A stretch of DNA of 64,000 nt. Source: Candidatus Aminicenantes bacterium UBA6228 (GTDB lineage: Bacteria; Acidobacteriota; Aminicenantia; Aminicenantales; Saccharicenantaceae). Of this stretch, positions 50,065-58,192 are shown piece by piece; the stretch's first letter is position 1; each line of letters starts with the position of its first letter. Where the stretch lies: assembly GCA_002441005.1 (NCBI GenBank), contig DJWO01000010.1:237593-301592 (forward strand), given 5' to 3'. A program made the translations under genes and the position numbers. Below the pieces are notes generated by a model. That model did not search any database, was not told the DNA's origin, and saw only the letters and a list, made by a program, of their open reading frames with translations.

Positions 50065-50708
50065 AAAATCACAAACAGCTGGACTTGAGCCTTTATTTAG
50101 TGACCGGCCGCCTGCTGGCCGGCCAGCGGGATTTAGCTGATTTGATCCGAAAAGCCATCGCCGGCGGGGTAACGGTTGTTCAGCTCCGGGAAAAAGATCT
50201 CCCGGCCCGCGAATTTTACGAACTGGCTCTTAAAATCAAACCGATCATTCCTCCCGGCATTCCGCTTATTATTGATGACCGCCTGGATATTGCTCTGGCC
50301 GCCGGGGCCGATGGCCTTCACCTGGGGCAGGCTGATCTGCCGGCTGCTATAGCCAGACAGTACCTCGGCCCGGAAGCCATAATCGGCTTATCGGCCGAAA
50401 ACCTTGACCAGCTTAAAGAAGCCAGCCGGCTACCGGTTGATTACTTAGCTATCAGTCCGGTTTTTTCCACACCAACTAAAACTGATACCGGCCCGGCCTG
50501 GGGACTGAATGGCCTGGAAACTGCCCGGCAGTTGACCCCTTTACCTCTGGTAGGGATTGGCGGCATTAACGAAGCCAATGCTGCCGCCGTAATTAAAGCC
50601 GGCGCCGACGGGGTGGCTGTGGTCTCAGCCATCTGTTCAGCTCCTGATCCGGAAGAGGCGGCCAGAAAGCTTAAAAAAATAATTCTGGAAGCTCGAAAGA
50701 GGCCATAG
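50061..50708 (+). CDS. thiE: Thiamine-phosphate synthase
   Basis: It couples HMP pyrophosphate and thiazole phosphate to give thiamine phosphate. The protein has 215 residues from the ATG that overlaps the thiM stop by four bases. The TIM-barrel motifs are LYLVTGR, VTVVQLREKD, LIIDDRLDIALAAGADGLHLGQ, DYLAISPVFSTPTK and PLVGIGGI, all intact. It is translationally coupled to thiM and thus shares riboswitch control. Confidence 0.96.
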   Translation: MKNHKQLDLSLYLVTGRLLAGQRDLADLIRKAIAGGVTVVQLREKDLPAREFYELALKIKPIIPPGIPLIIDDRLDIALAAGADGLHLGQADLPAAIARQYLGPEAIIGLSAENLDQLKEASRLPVDYLAISPVFSTPTKTDTGPAWGLNGLETARQLTPLPLVGIGGINEANAAAVIKAGADGVAVVSAICSAPDPEEAARKLKKIILEARKRP

Positions 50709-50755
50709 ATGTTTGGCTGGAAGTCAACAATTAATCGAGAGGAAAACCGCAAATC

Positions 50756-51787
50756 ATGAAGATTAAAAACCACGGCCAGCTGGCCGATCTGGGAGAATTC
50801 GGTTTTATTGCCTGGCTGGCTAAATCCCTGGGGCAGTCCCTGCCTCAAAACATTACCGGCATTGGTGATGACTGCGCTGTTCTCCCCTGGAAAGGAGATC
50901 AGAAGCTACTGGTCACAACTGATCTTTTACTTGATGGCGTTCACTTTTTAAAAGACAAAATAGCGGCCCGCGATCTCGGCTATAAATCCTTAGCGGTGAA
51001 TCTAAGTGATGTAGCGGCGATGGGCGGCCGGCCTCGGTGGGCTTTTCTGTCGCTGGCTTTACCGGCTGAGACAGAGATTTCCTGGGCTGAGGACTTCTTC
51101 TCTGGCTGGAAATCCCTCAGTCAGAAGGCTGAGGTCAAGCTTCTCGGCGGTGACACCACCCGAACAACCGGAGCCATGGTGATTAATGTCACTCTCCTGG
51201 GAAAAGCTGAGGAAAAATACATAAAGTTCAGATCAGGGGCCAAACCGGGGGACATAGTGGCCGTCACTGACCAGCTTGGCTCTTCTGAAGGCGGTTTACG
51301 CCTGCTGCTAAGGAGTGAGTTCAAAAATCTATGCGGACAGGATGAAAAATTTTTGCTCCGGCATCATTTCCAACCACAACCGCAGCTTCCGGAGGGATTT
51401 TTTCTGGCCCACCAGCCTGAAGTCGGAGCCATGATGGATGTCTCGGACGGCCTGGATTCTGATCTCAGAAGAATAATGGAACGGTCAGGCTGCGGAGCTG
51501 AAGTCTATCTGGAAAAGTTGCCTGTAGCCCCGGCTCTAAAAAGGTGCTGCCGGAAATATGGCTGGAATCAGGAAGAAGTGGCAGCCGCCGGCGGTGAAGA
51601 TTATTGTCTGTTAATAACAGTCAGGCCTGGCATCTTCCCGGCTCTTGACCGCCGTTTCCTGAGAAAGTTTGGCCGCCGGTTCTATCCAGTTGGCCGGATA
51701 ACAAAGAAAAGAGGACAGCTGGTTTACCTTAAAGCTGGCCGCCCGGTGACTCTCCAAAAATCTGGCTTCGATCATTTTCGAACTTGA
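50756..51787 (+). CDS. thiL: Thiamine-monophosphate kinase
   Basis: It phosphorylates thiamine phosphate to thiamine pyrophosphate, the riboswitch ligand. The 343-residue protein has GIGDDCAVL and TTDLLLDGVHF (Mg-ATP binding), AVNLSDVAAMGGRP, GGDTTRTTG and DVSDGLDSDLRR near residue 230, the ordered ThiL/PurM-fold motifs. It follows thiE by 47 bases with its own AGAGGA site, completing the salvage branch. Confidence 0.96.
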   Translation: MKIKNHGQLADLGEFGFIAWLAKSLGQSLPQNITGIGDDCAVLPWKGDQKLLVTTDLLLDGVHFLKDKIAARDLGYKSLAVNLSDVAAMGGRPRWAFLSLALPAETEISWAEDFFSGWKSLSQKAEVKLLGGDTTRTTGAMVINVTLLGKAEEKYIKFRSGAKPGDIVAVTDQLGSSEGGLRLLLRSEFKNLCGQDEKFLLRHHFQPQPQLPEGFFLAHQPEVGAMMDVSDGLDSDLRRIMERSGCGAEVYLEKLPVAPALKRCCRKYGWNQEEVAAAGGEDYCLLITVRPGIFPALDRRFLRKFGRRFYPVGRITKKRGQLVYLKAGRPVTLQKSGFDHFRT

Positions 51788-51901
51788 AGCTGGTCGCGGC
51801 TTCGGTGCTGATTTTGAATTAAATTTTCATTTCTTTATTTTTTATTTTCTGCAGAGCCTTTGCTTCCAGAATTCAGGAACAGTCTTAAATTACCTTTACC
51901 C

Positions 51902-52762
51902 TTATTTAAGTACATCCCGGAGGACATCAGCTTCTTCAGCAGAGATAATTCTGTCCCTGAAAACTACCCGGACGCTAAACTGATTTCCGCTGGCTTCAAC
52001 TAAAAGAAAATGATTCCCTCCCCCATGTTGAACATACAGATTGTTGATCCGCGGACCTCCGCCCCCGCTTAAATAATATTTTATCCCGTCAATTTCCCTG
52101 GTCGGGCCAAAGCGGTGATAATGGCCGGCAAAAACGGCCAGGACTTTATTTTCCCGGAGAAGAGGCTGAACTTTGTTAAACCAGAAATCTTTATCAAAGG
52201 GAAGAACATACTTACTGGTTTTAGTCCAGTTCGGGACATGCAGAAAAACAAACGTTCCTAACCGCTCAGTTGATTTCCCGAGGTCAGCCTTTAACCAGTT
52301 ATACTGCTGCCGGCTGAGATGACCAAGCCGGTTTTCTTCAACATTCCAGAGAAAAATCAAATGGTAACCCCGGAGATCTACTGAATAACAGGTTGGCCCG
52401 TAACGCCGCTGATAAACTTCTAAGGATTTCTGACTGTAAATATCATGATTGCCAGGAACCCGGAAAAAAGGAGCCTTAATTTTTGAAACCAGCTGGTCAA
52501 ATTCATCCCACTGCTTTTCAGTCCGGCGAAGCCCATAGCCAGCGATCATATCGCCCAGGTGAATGACAGCATCAGGCTGAAGCCCATTAATCTTGTCTAT
52601 CATCTCTTTAAAAAAAGGGCTTTCCCGGCTGAAAAATTCAGGGCTGGTATCGCCGATAACCACCAGCCTGAGATCAGAGGCCGCCAACCGGCCGCCTGGC
52701 TGGCCAAGCAGGATGATAACTATTAAAACCAAAAATAATTTTTTTCTCCGGGGGCCGACCAA
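51902..52762 (-). CDS. Exported metallophosphoesterase (calcineurin-like)
   Basis: The 286-residue protein has a signal peptide (FLVLIVIILLGQPGGRLAAS). All metal-binding motifs of the family are present: VVIGDTS, VIHLGDMIAGYG, RVPGNHDIY, FLHVPNW and FAGHYHRFG. The substrate, a phosphomonoester or diester, is unknown. It starts with TTG after AGAGGAAG. It lies 118 bases downstream of the PhoD-like gene on the same strand, pairing an active phosphoesterase with an apparently inactive one. Confidence 0.88.
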   Translation of the reverse strand: MVGPRRKKLFLVLIVIILLGQPGGRLAASDLRLVVIGDTSPEFFSRESPFFKEMIDKINGLQPDAVIHLGDMIAGYGLRRTEKQWDEFDQLVSKIKAPFFRVPGNHDIYSQKSLEVYQRRYGPTCYSVDLRGYHLIFLWNVEENRLGHLSRQQYNWLKADLGKSTERLGTFVFLHVPNWTKTSKYVLPFDKDFWFNKVQPLLRENKVLAVFAGHYHRFGPTREIDGIKYYLSGGGGPRINNLYVQHGGGNHFLLVEASGNQFSVRVVFRDRIISAEEADVLRDVLK

Positions 52763-52880
52763 TTTTCTTCCTCTGAAATTGTGAACAATAATTTATAAGG
52801 AAAGTTACCTTAAATCTATATATTCAACTTCCGGTCTCATTTATTTTCACTTTTTTGACCTTATCAAGGTTGGGCAGACT

Positions 52881-55580
52881 TCATTTTCCGGGAGGACGAG
52901 AGGTGAAATCGACCAGCCTTACTTTTTTTACTCCCGCTGGCAGAGAACTGATTTTTTTGAGCTCTTTCCAGTTGCCGGTCCCGGGCTGTCCGCAGCGGAC
53001 GGTATAATTACCTGCCCGGAAAACAGGCGGTCTGAATTCATTTCCCCTGATTCTCAGGGTATAAACAATCTCCCGGCTGGTTTCCTCCACGACCTGAACC
53101 ACCGGGTTATCAATTCCCTTGAATCTGAGGACCGGGAGATACCCGGCTGGCCGCCGCCCGTCATTATCCAACGGGGAACAAGCTACCGGCCAGCCAGGAA
53201 GCGGGCCGGCGGTTTTCACCTGGCCCGGATTCTCAGCCAGCCAGTTTTCAAAGACGATGGTTCCGTCTTGCCTGAACCTGACCAGGCCAAAACCTGAAGT
53301 ATTACTGCTGCTCCGGTCATCAGGAGAAGCCACTGGATTAGCCACTGCTTTGACCGTAAAGCGATTGCCAAAGGCGTCGGTAAAATTACCGGTGGCCGCT
53401 GACGGTGTCTGGCTTGAGGCTTTGGATTTAGGCGGATACCATCTGACCGGCCAGGAACTCAGGAGAGTTTCAGGCAGAAAGCCGTATCCTGCCTCCTCAT
53501 ACTTGCTCAAGCCATACTTCAGACTGGCTGGCGGGCCGCCGCTCCCGGCTAAGTGAACGGCCAAGGCTTTTCTCAGGATTCTGATCGCTTCATCCCTGGC
53601 TTCTTTAGGCCAGCCGCCGGAATTAAAATCAGCTGCCGGTTGATCAGACAGAGGATATTCACCGGCAGGAGGCGGAGGTGATTTGAAAAGGGCTTCGTCA
53701 CCTGACATTCCAGCCGGGATGGTCTCCAGGCAGGCCCACAAGCTCTGAGACAGAGCAGCTTTAAATTCAACCTGACCAGACCAGTCTTCAGCCCACTTCT
53801 TGAGAAAATCCAGCTGCTCCTGGCCGTGCAGGCTGGCTCCTTTAGCCCGGGCTTCCCTGGCTGCCTTAAAGGCCGGATTTTCAGGCCAGCCATTCCTAAT
53901 CTGAGCCTCGGGCAAAACCGAAGCCGGAGGTGTTTTAAACGTCCGGTCATCCAGAACAGCTAAGCTCAAGCCGCCATAATTAACCTCGCAGTAATAAGGT
54001 TTGAGTCCCGTCCCGGCCAGCTCTTTCCCTGGCGAGTCAGGCAGGTGAGAAGTTTGAGTTTCCAGAACCAGGCTGATAAAGTCTGCCGGAAGTAGAAATC
54101 CCCCGCTATCCTGGCCTTCGATAAGATTACGGGCCTTTTCGGCGGCAGCGGTTTTCCCGCCATCGCCCCAGAGCTTAAGCTGGAAATAATCCCGGGCATC
54201 GGGAATGATAATGGCCGGGCGGTCTTTTAATAATTCAGAAAAAGCCCAGCCAAATAAAATCCACTGCCTGAGATATTCCTGCTTTAATCTCTCCGTGGGC
54301 ACCGGCTCCTGCCACCAGGCGGCCGGCCGGCCAAAAACCTGGTTGCCGCCAAAAAAAAGTATCCCCGGATCGAGTCTTTTGAGACTGGCCACCACCAGCG
54401 AATAAGGATAATCAGCCTCGCTGCCTCCAGTTAAAGCGGCCAGCTTCAGCTCCTCGGCTGGAGCCGGCCTGGCCAGTATCCGGCCAAAAAAAGGAGGCAG
54501 GCCCGTTTCTTTCTGGTTCTCATCTAAAAGCCTCAGCCGGCAGGCTACCTCCTGTTCAGGCTGCCAATCCTTAATGGAGAAAAGGACGCCTGCATTCCAG
54601 GCCTCGATTTTTTCTGATGTCATTCTCACCCACTGGCCGCCATCTTTGATGTCCAGAGCCAACCAGCCTCTGCCCGGAAAACTGCCCGGGATAAGCTGGG
54701 CCCGGAGATTGAGCTGCCGGTCACTCAGGGTATAAAGAGTAAAAGCCACCGGACCGAGCTGACGTTCCGGGTGAGTTTTGAGGAGCTCACCATGAAGCTC
54801 AACCTGCTGAAATTCGCCAACAGACAGGCCGCCGCTCCCGGTTTTTGCCTCAGGCAGGCTGGAGACCAGAGCCAGGCCGCCCTCAACTTTTTCTATTTCC
54901 CGGCCTGTATCTTCCAGTTCGTCCAGAAGCTTACCGCTTTGAGCCTCAGACAGGCCAAGTTTCAAGCGATAACCACCCGGATTAATATCCAGCGCGATTT
55001 TAAATAAAACACCGGTTTTTAAAGCTTCTTTGATTGTCTCCTGAGTTTCAATCGAGCTGACACTTTCCAGATCGCCGATAAATAATAGCCCATCGGTGGT
55101 CAGGCCCAGATCTATTCCTTGGCCGGCGACCGCCGCCTGTTTATAATCTCTGTCCCGGCCTTTAATTCCAAGCCTCAGGCCAATATAGTTTTTGAGCCTC
55201 GGCCGGGAAGGAGCTAAATTAACCTTAGCTTCAAAACCGGCCTGAAACTGGCCGGTCTGGCCTTCTATTTCCTGTGTTAAAAAAAAGACATAGCGATTGA
55301 CCGCCGGAGTCAGGCAATGAAGGCTTCCGTCTTTAACCTTCCAGTCTTCGAAATTGGAGGCGAAAAAATCCGGTCCGGCCCAGAGGCGGTTAATCTCTGG
55401 AGGCAGGACCAGCTTAAAATCATCAGCCGGCAGGGGCAGAAAGAGGCAGAAGCCAGCCAGCAGCCCGGCCAGAACCGGCCTGCAGCTTTTTCTGATAGCC
55501 GTTTTGACTCCTTTTACTATTTTCCTGGCTGCCGCCTGACTCTCCAAATCATGGAGCCAAGATTTCAGCTCTTTGGCCAT
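52881..55580 (-). CDS. Large exported PhoD-like protein lacking the metal-binding residues
   Basis: The 899-residue protein has an N-terminal hydrophobic signal (PVLAGLLAGFCLFLPLPA, residues ~35-52), an N-terminal beta-rich region and, from ~385, a domain matching alkaline phosphatase D relatives (from memory). LDPGILFFGGNQVFG, IPDARDYFQLKLWGDGGK, ETQTSHLPDS, NYGGLSLAVLDDRTFK, GQEQLDFLKKWAEDW and DFNSGGWPKEARDEAIRILR correspond to family landmarks. Expected metal ligands are changed: GD to GN (Asn413), DDHD to DARD (461-464) and GDQH to GSGG (679-682). It is therefore probably non-catalytic. The start has a distant GAGAGG. The C-terminal ~200 residues are beta-rich. Confidence 0.8.
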   Translation of the reverse strand: MAKELKSWLHDLESQAAARKIVKGVKTAIRKSCRPVLAGLLAGFCLFLPLPADDFKLVLPPEINRLWAGPDFFASNFEDWKVKDGSLHCLTPAVNRYVFFLTQEIEGQTGQFQAGFEAKVNLAPSRPRLKNYIGLRLGIKGRDRDYKQAAVAGQGIDLGLTTDGLLFIGDLESVSSIETQETIKEALKTGVLFKIALDINPGGYRLKLGLSEAQSGKLLDELEDTGREIEKVEGGLALVSSLPEAKTGSGGLSVGEFQQVELHGELLKTHPERQLGPVAFTLYTLSDRQLNLRAQLIPGSFPGRGWLALDIKDGGQWVRMTSEKIEAWNAGVLFSIKDWQPEQEVACRLRLLDENQKETGLPPFFGRILARPAPAEELKLAALTGGSEADYPYSLVVASLKRLDPGILFFGGNQVFGRPAAWWQEPVPTERLKQEYLRQWILFGWAFSELLKDRPAIIIPDARDYFQLKLWGDGGKTAAAEKARNLIEGQDSGGFLLPADFISLVLETQTSHLPDSPGKELAGTGLKPYYCEVNYGGLSLAVLDDRTFKTPPASVLPEAQIRNGWPENPAFKAAREARAKGASLHGQEQLDFLKKWAEDWSGQVEFKAALSQSLWACLETIPAGMSGDEALFKSPPPPAGEYPLSDQPAADFNSGGWPKEARDEAIRILRKALAVHLAGSGGPPASLKYGLSKYEEAGYGFLPETLLSSWPVRWYPPKSKASSQTPSAATGNFTDAFGNRFTVKAVANPVASPDDRSSSNTSGFGLVRFRQDGTIVFENWLAENPGQVKTAGPLPGWPVACSPLDNDGRRPAGYLPVLRFKGIDNPVVQVVEETSREIVYTLRIRGNEFRPPVFRAGNYTVRCGQPGTGNWKELKKISSLPAGVKKVRLVDFTSRPPGK

Positions 55581-55749
55581 AGTTTTTTCGAACCTCTCTG
55601 TTTCGGAATTGCTTCAACCCAGCAGTGAATCTTTTTTTATTTTAACATTATTCAGACCGGTTAGGTAGCTGGAAAAAGCCGGCCGGGAACTGATTGACCG
55701 GGCTCAAAGAATGAAAATTAATAATTCAGTTAGCGGCAGCCGCGAGTTC

Positions 55750-55758
55750 TGTTATAAT
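55750..55758 (+). promoter_or_regulatory. Extended -10 box before the small membrane protein gene
   Basis: TGTTATAAT lies 32 bases before the ATG at 55791. The -35 position reads TTAGCG, which is weak. Confidence 0.4.
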
Positions 55759-55790
55759 TTTTGAGATAGAATCTAATTTCCAGAGAAAGA

Positions 55791-56003
55791 ATGTTTCAAC
55801 AGGCCGTCTTTTTTGCTTTGATTTTTTCCCCGGTGGCAGGTCTGTCTGCTTATCTGATCACCTATGCCGAATACCGCCGGCATTTTCCTGAAGATATTAA
55901 ACGGGCGCGGCGAATGTCGCTTCAATTTGCCCTTGCGGCTTTCATCTTCTTTTTTATAATTATCGTTCTGGCAGTAATTTTTATTAATAAATATTTCCCT
56001 TAA
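55791..56003 (+). CDS. Small two-helix membrane protein
   Basis: The 70-residue protein has a first membrane helix (AVFFALIFSPVAGLSAYLITY), a short charged loop (RRHFPEDIKRARRMS) and a second helix (FALAAFIFFFIIIVLAVIF). The pattern SPxAGLxAYLITYxEY is one I recall from small conserved bacterial proteins without a known role. The ribosome binding site is weak (AGAGAAAG). It precedes a glycosyltransferase gene by 36 bases on the same strand. Confidence 0.6.
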   Translation: MFQQAVFFALIFSPVAGLSAYLITYAEYRRHFPEDIKRARRMSLQFALAAFIFFFIIIVLAVIFINKYFP

Positions 56004-56038
56004 ACTAAATCAGCCGGGTTCGGCCAGAATTAAATGAT

Positions 56039-56812
56039 TTGAGGAGACCTCAACTGCAGGCCAGGGAGACTCAACGGACAACCAACAGTTTTCAGGCTAT
56101 AACTCTATCAATAGTTATTCCGGCTTATAACGAAGAACAAAGAATCGGACCTGCCCTTCGTCAAATTATTGACTACTTGAAAGGCCGGAAGTCAACGGCA
56201 GAAATTATAGTGGTTGATGACGGCAGTACTGACCGCACAGCCAGCCTGGCCAGGTCCATTCTGACTGACTGGCCACTGTCCAGAGTAATTTCCTTTGAAA
56301 AAAACCAGGGAAAGGGCGCAGCGGTTAAGATCGGGGTGTTACAGGCTAGAGGTGAACTGATTCTTCTGACCGATGCTGATCTCTCTACCCCCATAGAAGA
56401 ACTGGAGAAATTCTGGCCGCTGGCTGGTGATTATGAAGTCGTTATCGGCTCCAGGGCTTTGCCGGCTTCCGACCTCAGAATAAGACAGAGCCGCCTGCGG
56501 GAAAATATGGGCAAGTTTTTTAACTTGCTGGTCAGATGGCTGGTCCTTCCTGACTTTAAAGATACCCAGTGCGGTTTTAAATTATTTAAGAGACAAGCTG
56601 CTCAGGAAATTTTCAGCCGGTTAAAAACCACTGGCTTTGCCTTTGACGTCGAGGCCCTTCTTCTGGCCAGAAAACTTGGCTATAAAATCGCTGAGATCCC
56701 TGTGGTCTGGACTAACTCAGCCGACTCGAGGGTTAAGCTCATCAGCAGTTCAGTTAAGATGTTGCTGGAACTTATCAGGATAAGAAAAATTCGAAACAAA
56801 TTGACGGACTGA
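56039..56812 (+). CDS. GT2 glycosyltransferase, dolichyl-phosphate glucosyltransferase (ALG5)-like
   Basis: The protein of up to 257 residues shows LSIVIPAYNEEQRIGPALRQ, IIVVDDGSTDRTASLAR, KNQGKGAAVKIGVLQARGE, LTDADLSTPIEEL (nucleotide-sugar Asp) and KDTQCGFKLFKR with FAFDVEALLLARKLGY, the ALG5/DPG-synthase order. There is no membrane anchor. The frame opens with TTG at 56039, but the GAGGAG at 56041-56046 would suit a CTG start at 56054; no ATG is available. It likely makes a polyprenyl-phosphate sugar. Confidence 0.88.
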   Translation: MRRPQLQARETQRTTNSFQAITLSIVIPAYNEEQRIGPALRQIIDYLKGRKSTAEIIVVDDGSTDRTASLARSILTDWPLSRVISFEKNQGKGAAVKIGVLQARGELILLTDADLSTPIEELEKFWPLAGDYEVVIGSRALPASDLRIRQSRLRENMGKFFNLLVRWLVLPDFKDTQCGFKLFKRQAAQEIFSRLKTTGFAFDVEALLLARKLGYKIAEIPVVWTNSADSRVKLISSSVKMLLELIRIRKIRNKLTD

Positions 56813-56851
56813 CCTTTATCCTATAATGTAAAAGCAAAAAGGAAAGACATA

Positions 56852-57448
56852 ATGAGCAGGTTTCCCCGGCTAAAAGAGAAAAAATTAAGGTTGTCCTTAA
56901 TTTTACTGATGGCTGTTAGCTGCCTGCTGGCTAACTCGCCTGCTTGCCAGAAAAAGGCTACACGGCCAGAACACTGGGCAAAACCAGTTAAGCTTCAGGG
57001 TGTGCCCAATTTTTACCAGGTGAGCGACTTCCTTTACCGCAGCGCTCAGCCGACAGCTGAAGGTTTTAGAGAGCTGGAAAAATTTGGCATCAGGTCGGTC
57101 ATTGACCTCCGGGGCGGAAAAACTGATCAAAAATCAATGGCTGGAACGAATCTAAAATATTTCGTCATCGCTTCTAAGGCCAGCCAGGTGCGGGAAGAGG
57201 ACCTGGTCAGGTTTCTCAAAATCGTCACCGATCCGGCTGATGGCCCTTATCTTGTTCACTGCCACTATGGAGCCGACCGGACCGGATTGTTCATAGCTGT
57301 CTACCGGATAGTCATTGATAACTGGTCAAAAGAGGAAGCTATCCGCGAGATGCAGTCTGGCGGTTTTGGCTTTAACAACACTTATACCAATATCATTAAA
57401 TATCTCCAGGGATTAGATCCAGAAAAACTCCGTCAGGCCCTGAAGTAA
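56852..57448 (+). CDS. Exported protein tyrosine/dual-specificity phosphatase-like
   Basis: The 198-residue protein has a hydrophobic N-terminus (LILLMAVSCLLANSPAC) that could be a signal peptide; the Cys lacks a good lipobox. The core is VPNFYQVSDFLYRSAQPTAE, SVIDLRGG and the P-loop VHCHYGADRTG (CX5R), with the catalytic Cys in HCHYGADR. GFGFNNTY follows. This matches the DSP/PTP group found fused to or near NAD kinase-like proteins. Targets are unknown; an envelope polyphosphate, inositol phosphate or protein substrate is possible. Start after AAGGAAAG. Confidence 0.85.
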   Translation: MSRFPRLKEKKLRLSLILLMAVSCLLANSPACQKKATRPEHWAKPVKLQGVPNFYQVSDFLYRSAQPTAEGFRELEKFGIRSVIDLRGGKTDQKSMAGTNLKYFVIASKASQVREEDLVRFLKIVTDPADGPYLVHCHYGADRTGLFIAVYRIVIDNWSKEEAIREMQSGGFGFNNTYTNIIKYLQGLDPEKLRQALK

Positions 57449-57476
57449 TTCCTTCTACCTCATTCCCGGGCCCAAA

Positions 57477-57560
57477 TAAAAAGCCAGGTATCATACCCTT
57501 CTTTTTCCCGGACGCTTACTGCCGGGATCAGAATCAGGCCTAATACCTGGCTCTCGTTTT
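57477..57560 (-). terminator. Two-tier hairpin terminator of the RRM gene
   Basis: AGCCAGGTAT (57482-57491) and ATACCTGGCT (57543-57552) form a perfect 10-bp outer stem. Inside, TCCCGG (57506-57511) and CCGGGA (57522-57527) form a second stem. On the minus strand the outer stem is followed by TTTTTATTT, as expected for transcription of the RRM gene. The phosphatase gene converges from the other side. Confidence 0.6.
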
Positions 57561-57594
57561 CGGTTTAAGCTACTAACTTATCTTAGAGAGACAA

Positions 57595-57903
57595 TTAATA
57601 GCGGCGGCCGCCAGAAGAACTGCGTCCACGTCCTCCACCAAAACCGGTGCGGGGTTTGTCCTGCCGCGGTTTGGCTTCATTGACAGTGGCGGTGCGGCCC
57701 TTCAGGTTTTTGCCATTCAGGCCATTGATAGCAGCCTGGGCTTCTTCCTGATTAGGCATCTCGACGAAGCCGAAGCCTCGTGATTCACCGGTGTAGCGAT
57801 CCTTAATGATGGAAGCGCTGGTGACCACACCAAAAGCTTCGAAGGCTTCCTTCAGTTCGCTTTCGGTCAGGTCTCTGGAAAGATTTCCTGCGTAGATGTT
57901 CAT
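57595..57903 (-). CDS. RRM-type RNA-binding protein with a Gly/Arg-rich tail
   Basis: The 102-residue protein is a single RNA-recognition motif: RNP2 is IYAGNL (residues 3-8) and RNP1 is RGFGFVEM (42-49). The tail FGGGRGRSSSGGRRY is Gly/Arg-rich. This is the small cyanobacterial-Rbp-like family, often cold-induced, thought to act as RNA chaperones. The ribosome binding site (AAAAGGAGAG) and ATG lie in a leader that can fold in two exclusive ways, suggesting control of translation. It is monocistronic, with its own promoter and terminator. Confidence 0.96.
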   Translation of the reverse strand: MNIYAGNLSRDLTESELKEAFEAFGVVTSASIIKDRYTGESRGFGFVEMPNQEEAQAAINGLNGKNLKGRTATVNEAKPRQDKPRTGFGGGRGRSSSGGRRY

Positions 57904-57964
57904 ACTCTACTCTCCTTTTAAAATTTCCGTTATAAAGGAGAGGAGTATGCCGATAAGGGCCCAT
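57803..57964 (-). other. Possible upstream reading frame overlapping the RRM gene
   Basis: An ATG at 57964 follows a good ribosome binding site (AAAGGAAGAGGGC) in the leader and opens a 53-codon frame (starting MGPYRHTPLLYNG) that runs across the RRM start in another frame. Its translation would disrupt leader pairing. It may also be an accident of the sequence duplication that created the leader. Confidence 0.25.
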
Positions 57965-57981
57965 GCCCTCTTCCTTTATAA
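57901..57981 (-). promoter_or_regulatory. Leader RNA with mutually exclusive hairpins before the RRM gene
   Basis: On the minus strand, segment 1 (57981-57963), segment 2 (57950-57930, CATACTCCTCTCCTTTATAA) and segment 3 (57917-57901, ribosome binding site plus ATG) can pair as 1:2 (10 bp, one bulge, 5 bp) or 2:3 (9 bp, two-base bulge, 7 bp). Pairing 2:3 buries AAAGGAGAG and GAGTATG, i.e. both the ribosome binding site and the start codon. Confidence 0.75.
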
Positions 57982-57991
57982 TCGAGGTTGT

Positions 57992-58024
57992 ATTATAGCA
58001 CATAATTCAAAATAAATCTGTCAA
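57992..58024 (-). promoter_or_regulatory. Promoter of the RRM gene
   Basis: On the minus strand a perfect extended -10 (TGCTATAAT, with TATAAT at 57997-57992) is preceded by TTGACA at 58024-58019. The spacing is 21 bases, longer than usual. Transcription would start near 57985, just before the first leader segment. Confidence 0.6.
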
Positions 58025-58192
58025 GCAAAAAAAATTTTTTTGGCTGGAGTTTTTGGCCGGTTCCAGGGTCAGCCTGTAAGAAAAAAGGCTATTATGCTAT
58101 AAATAATCTCAGATAACAGACGACAGGCCGGTCAATCCGGCTGGTTCTGCTCGATCTATTAACAGGGCTGGGCCCGGAGAAAGGAGATGAAG

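Noticed and set aside
58025..58045. A-tract/T-tract block upstream of the RRM promoter as a terminator or UP element
   Set aside because: AT-rich symmetry alone is not enough; it may stimulate the promoter but nothing specific supports it.
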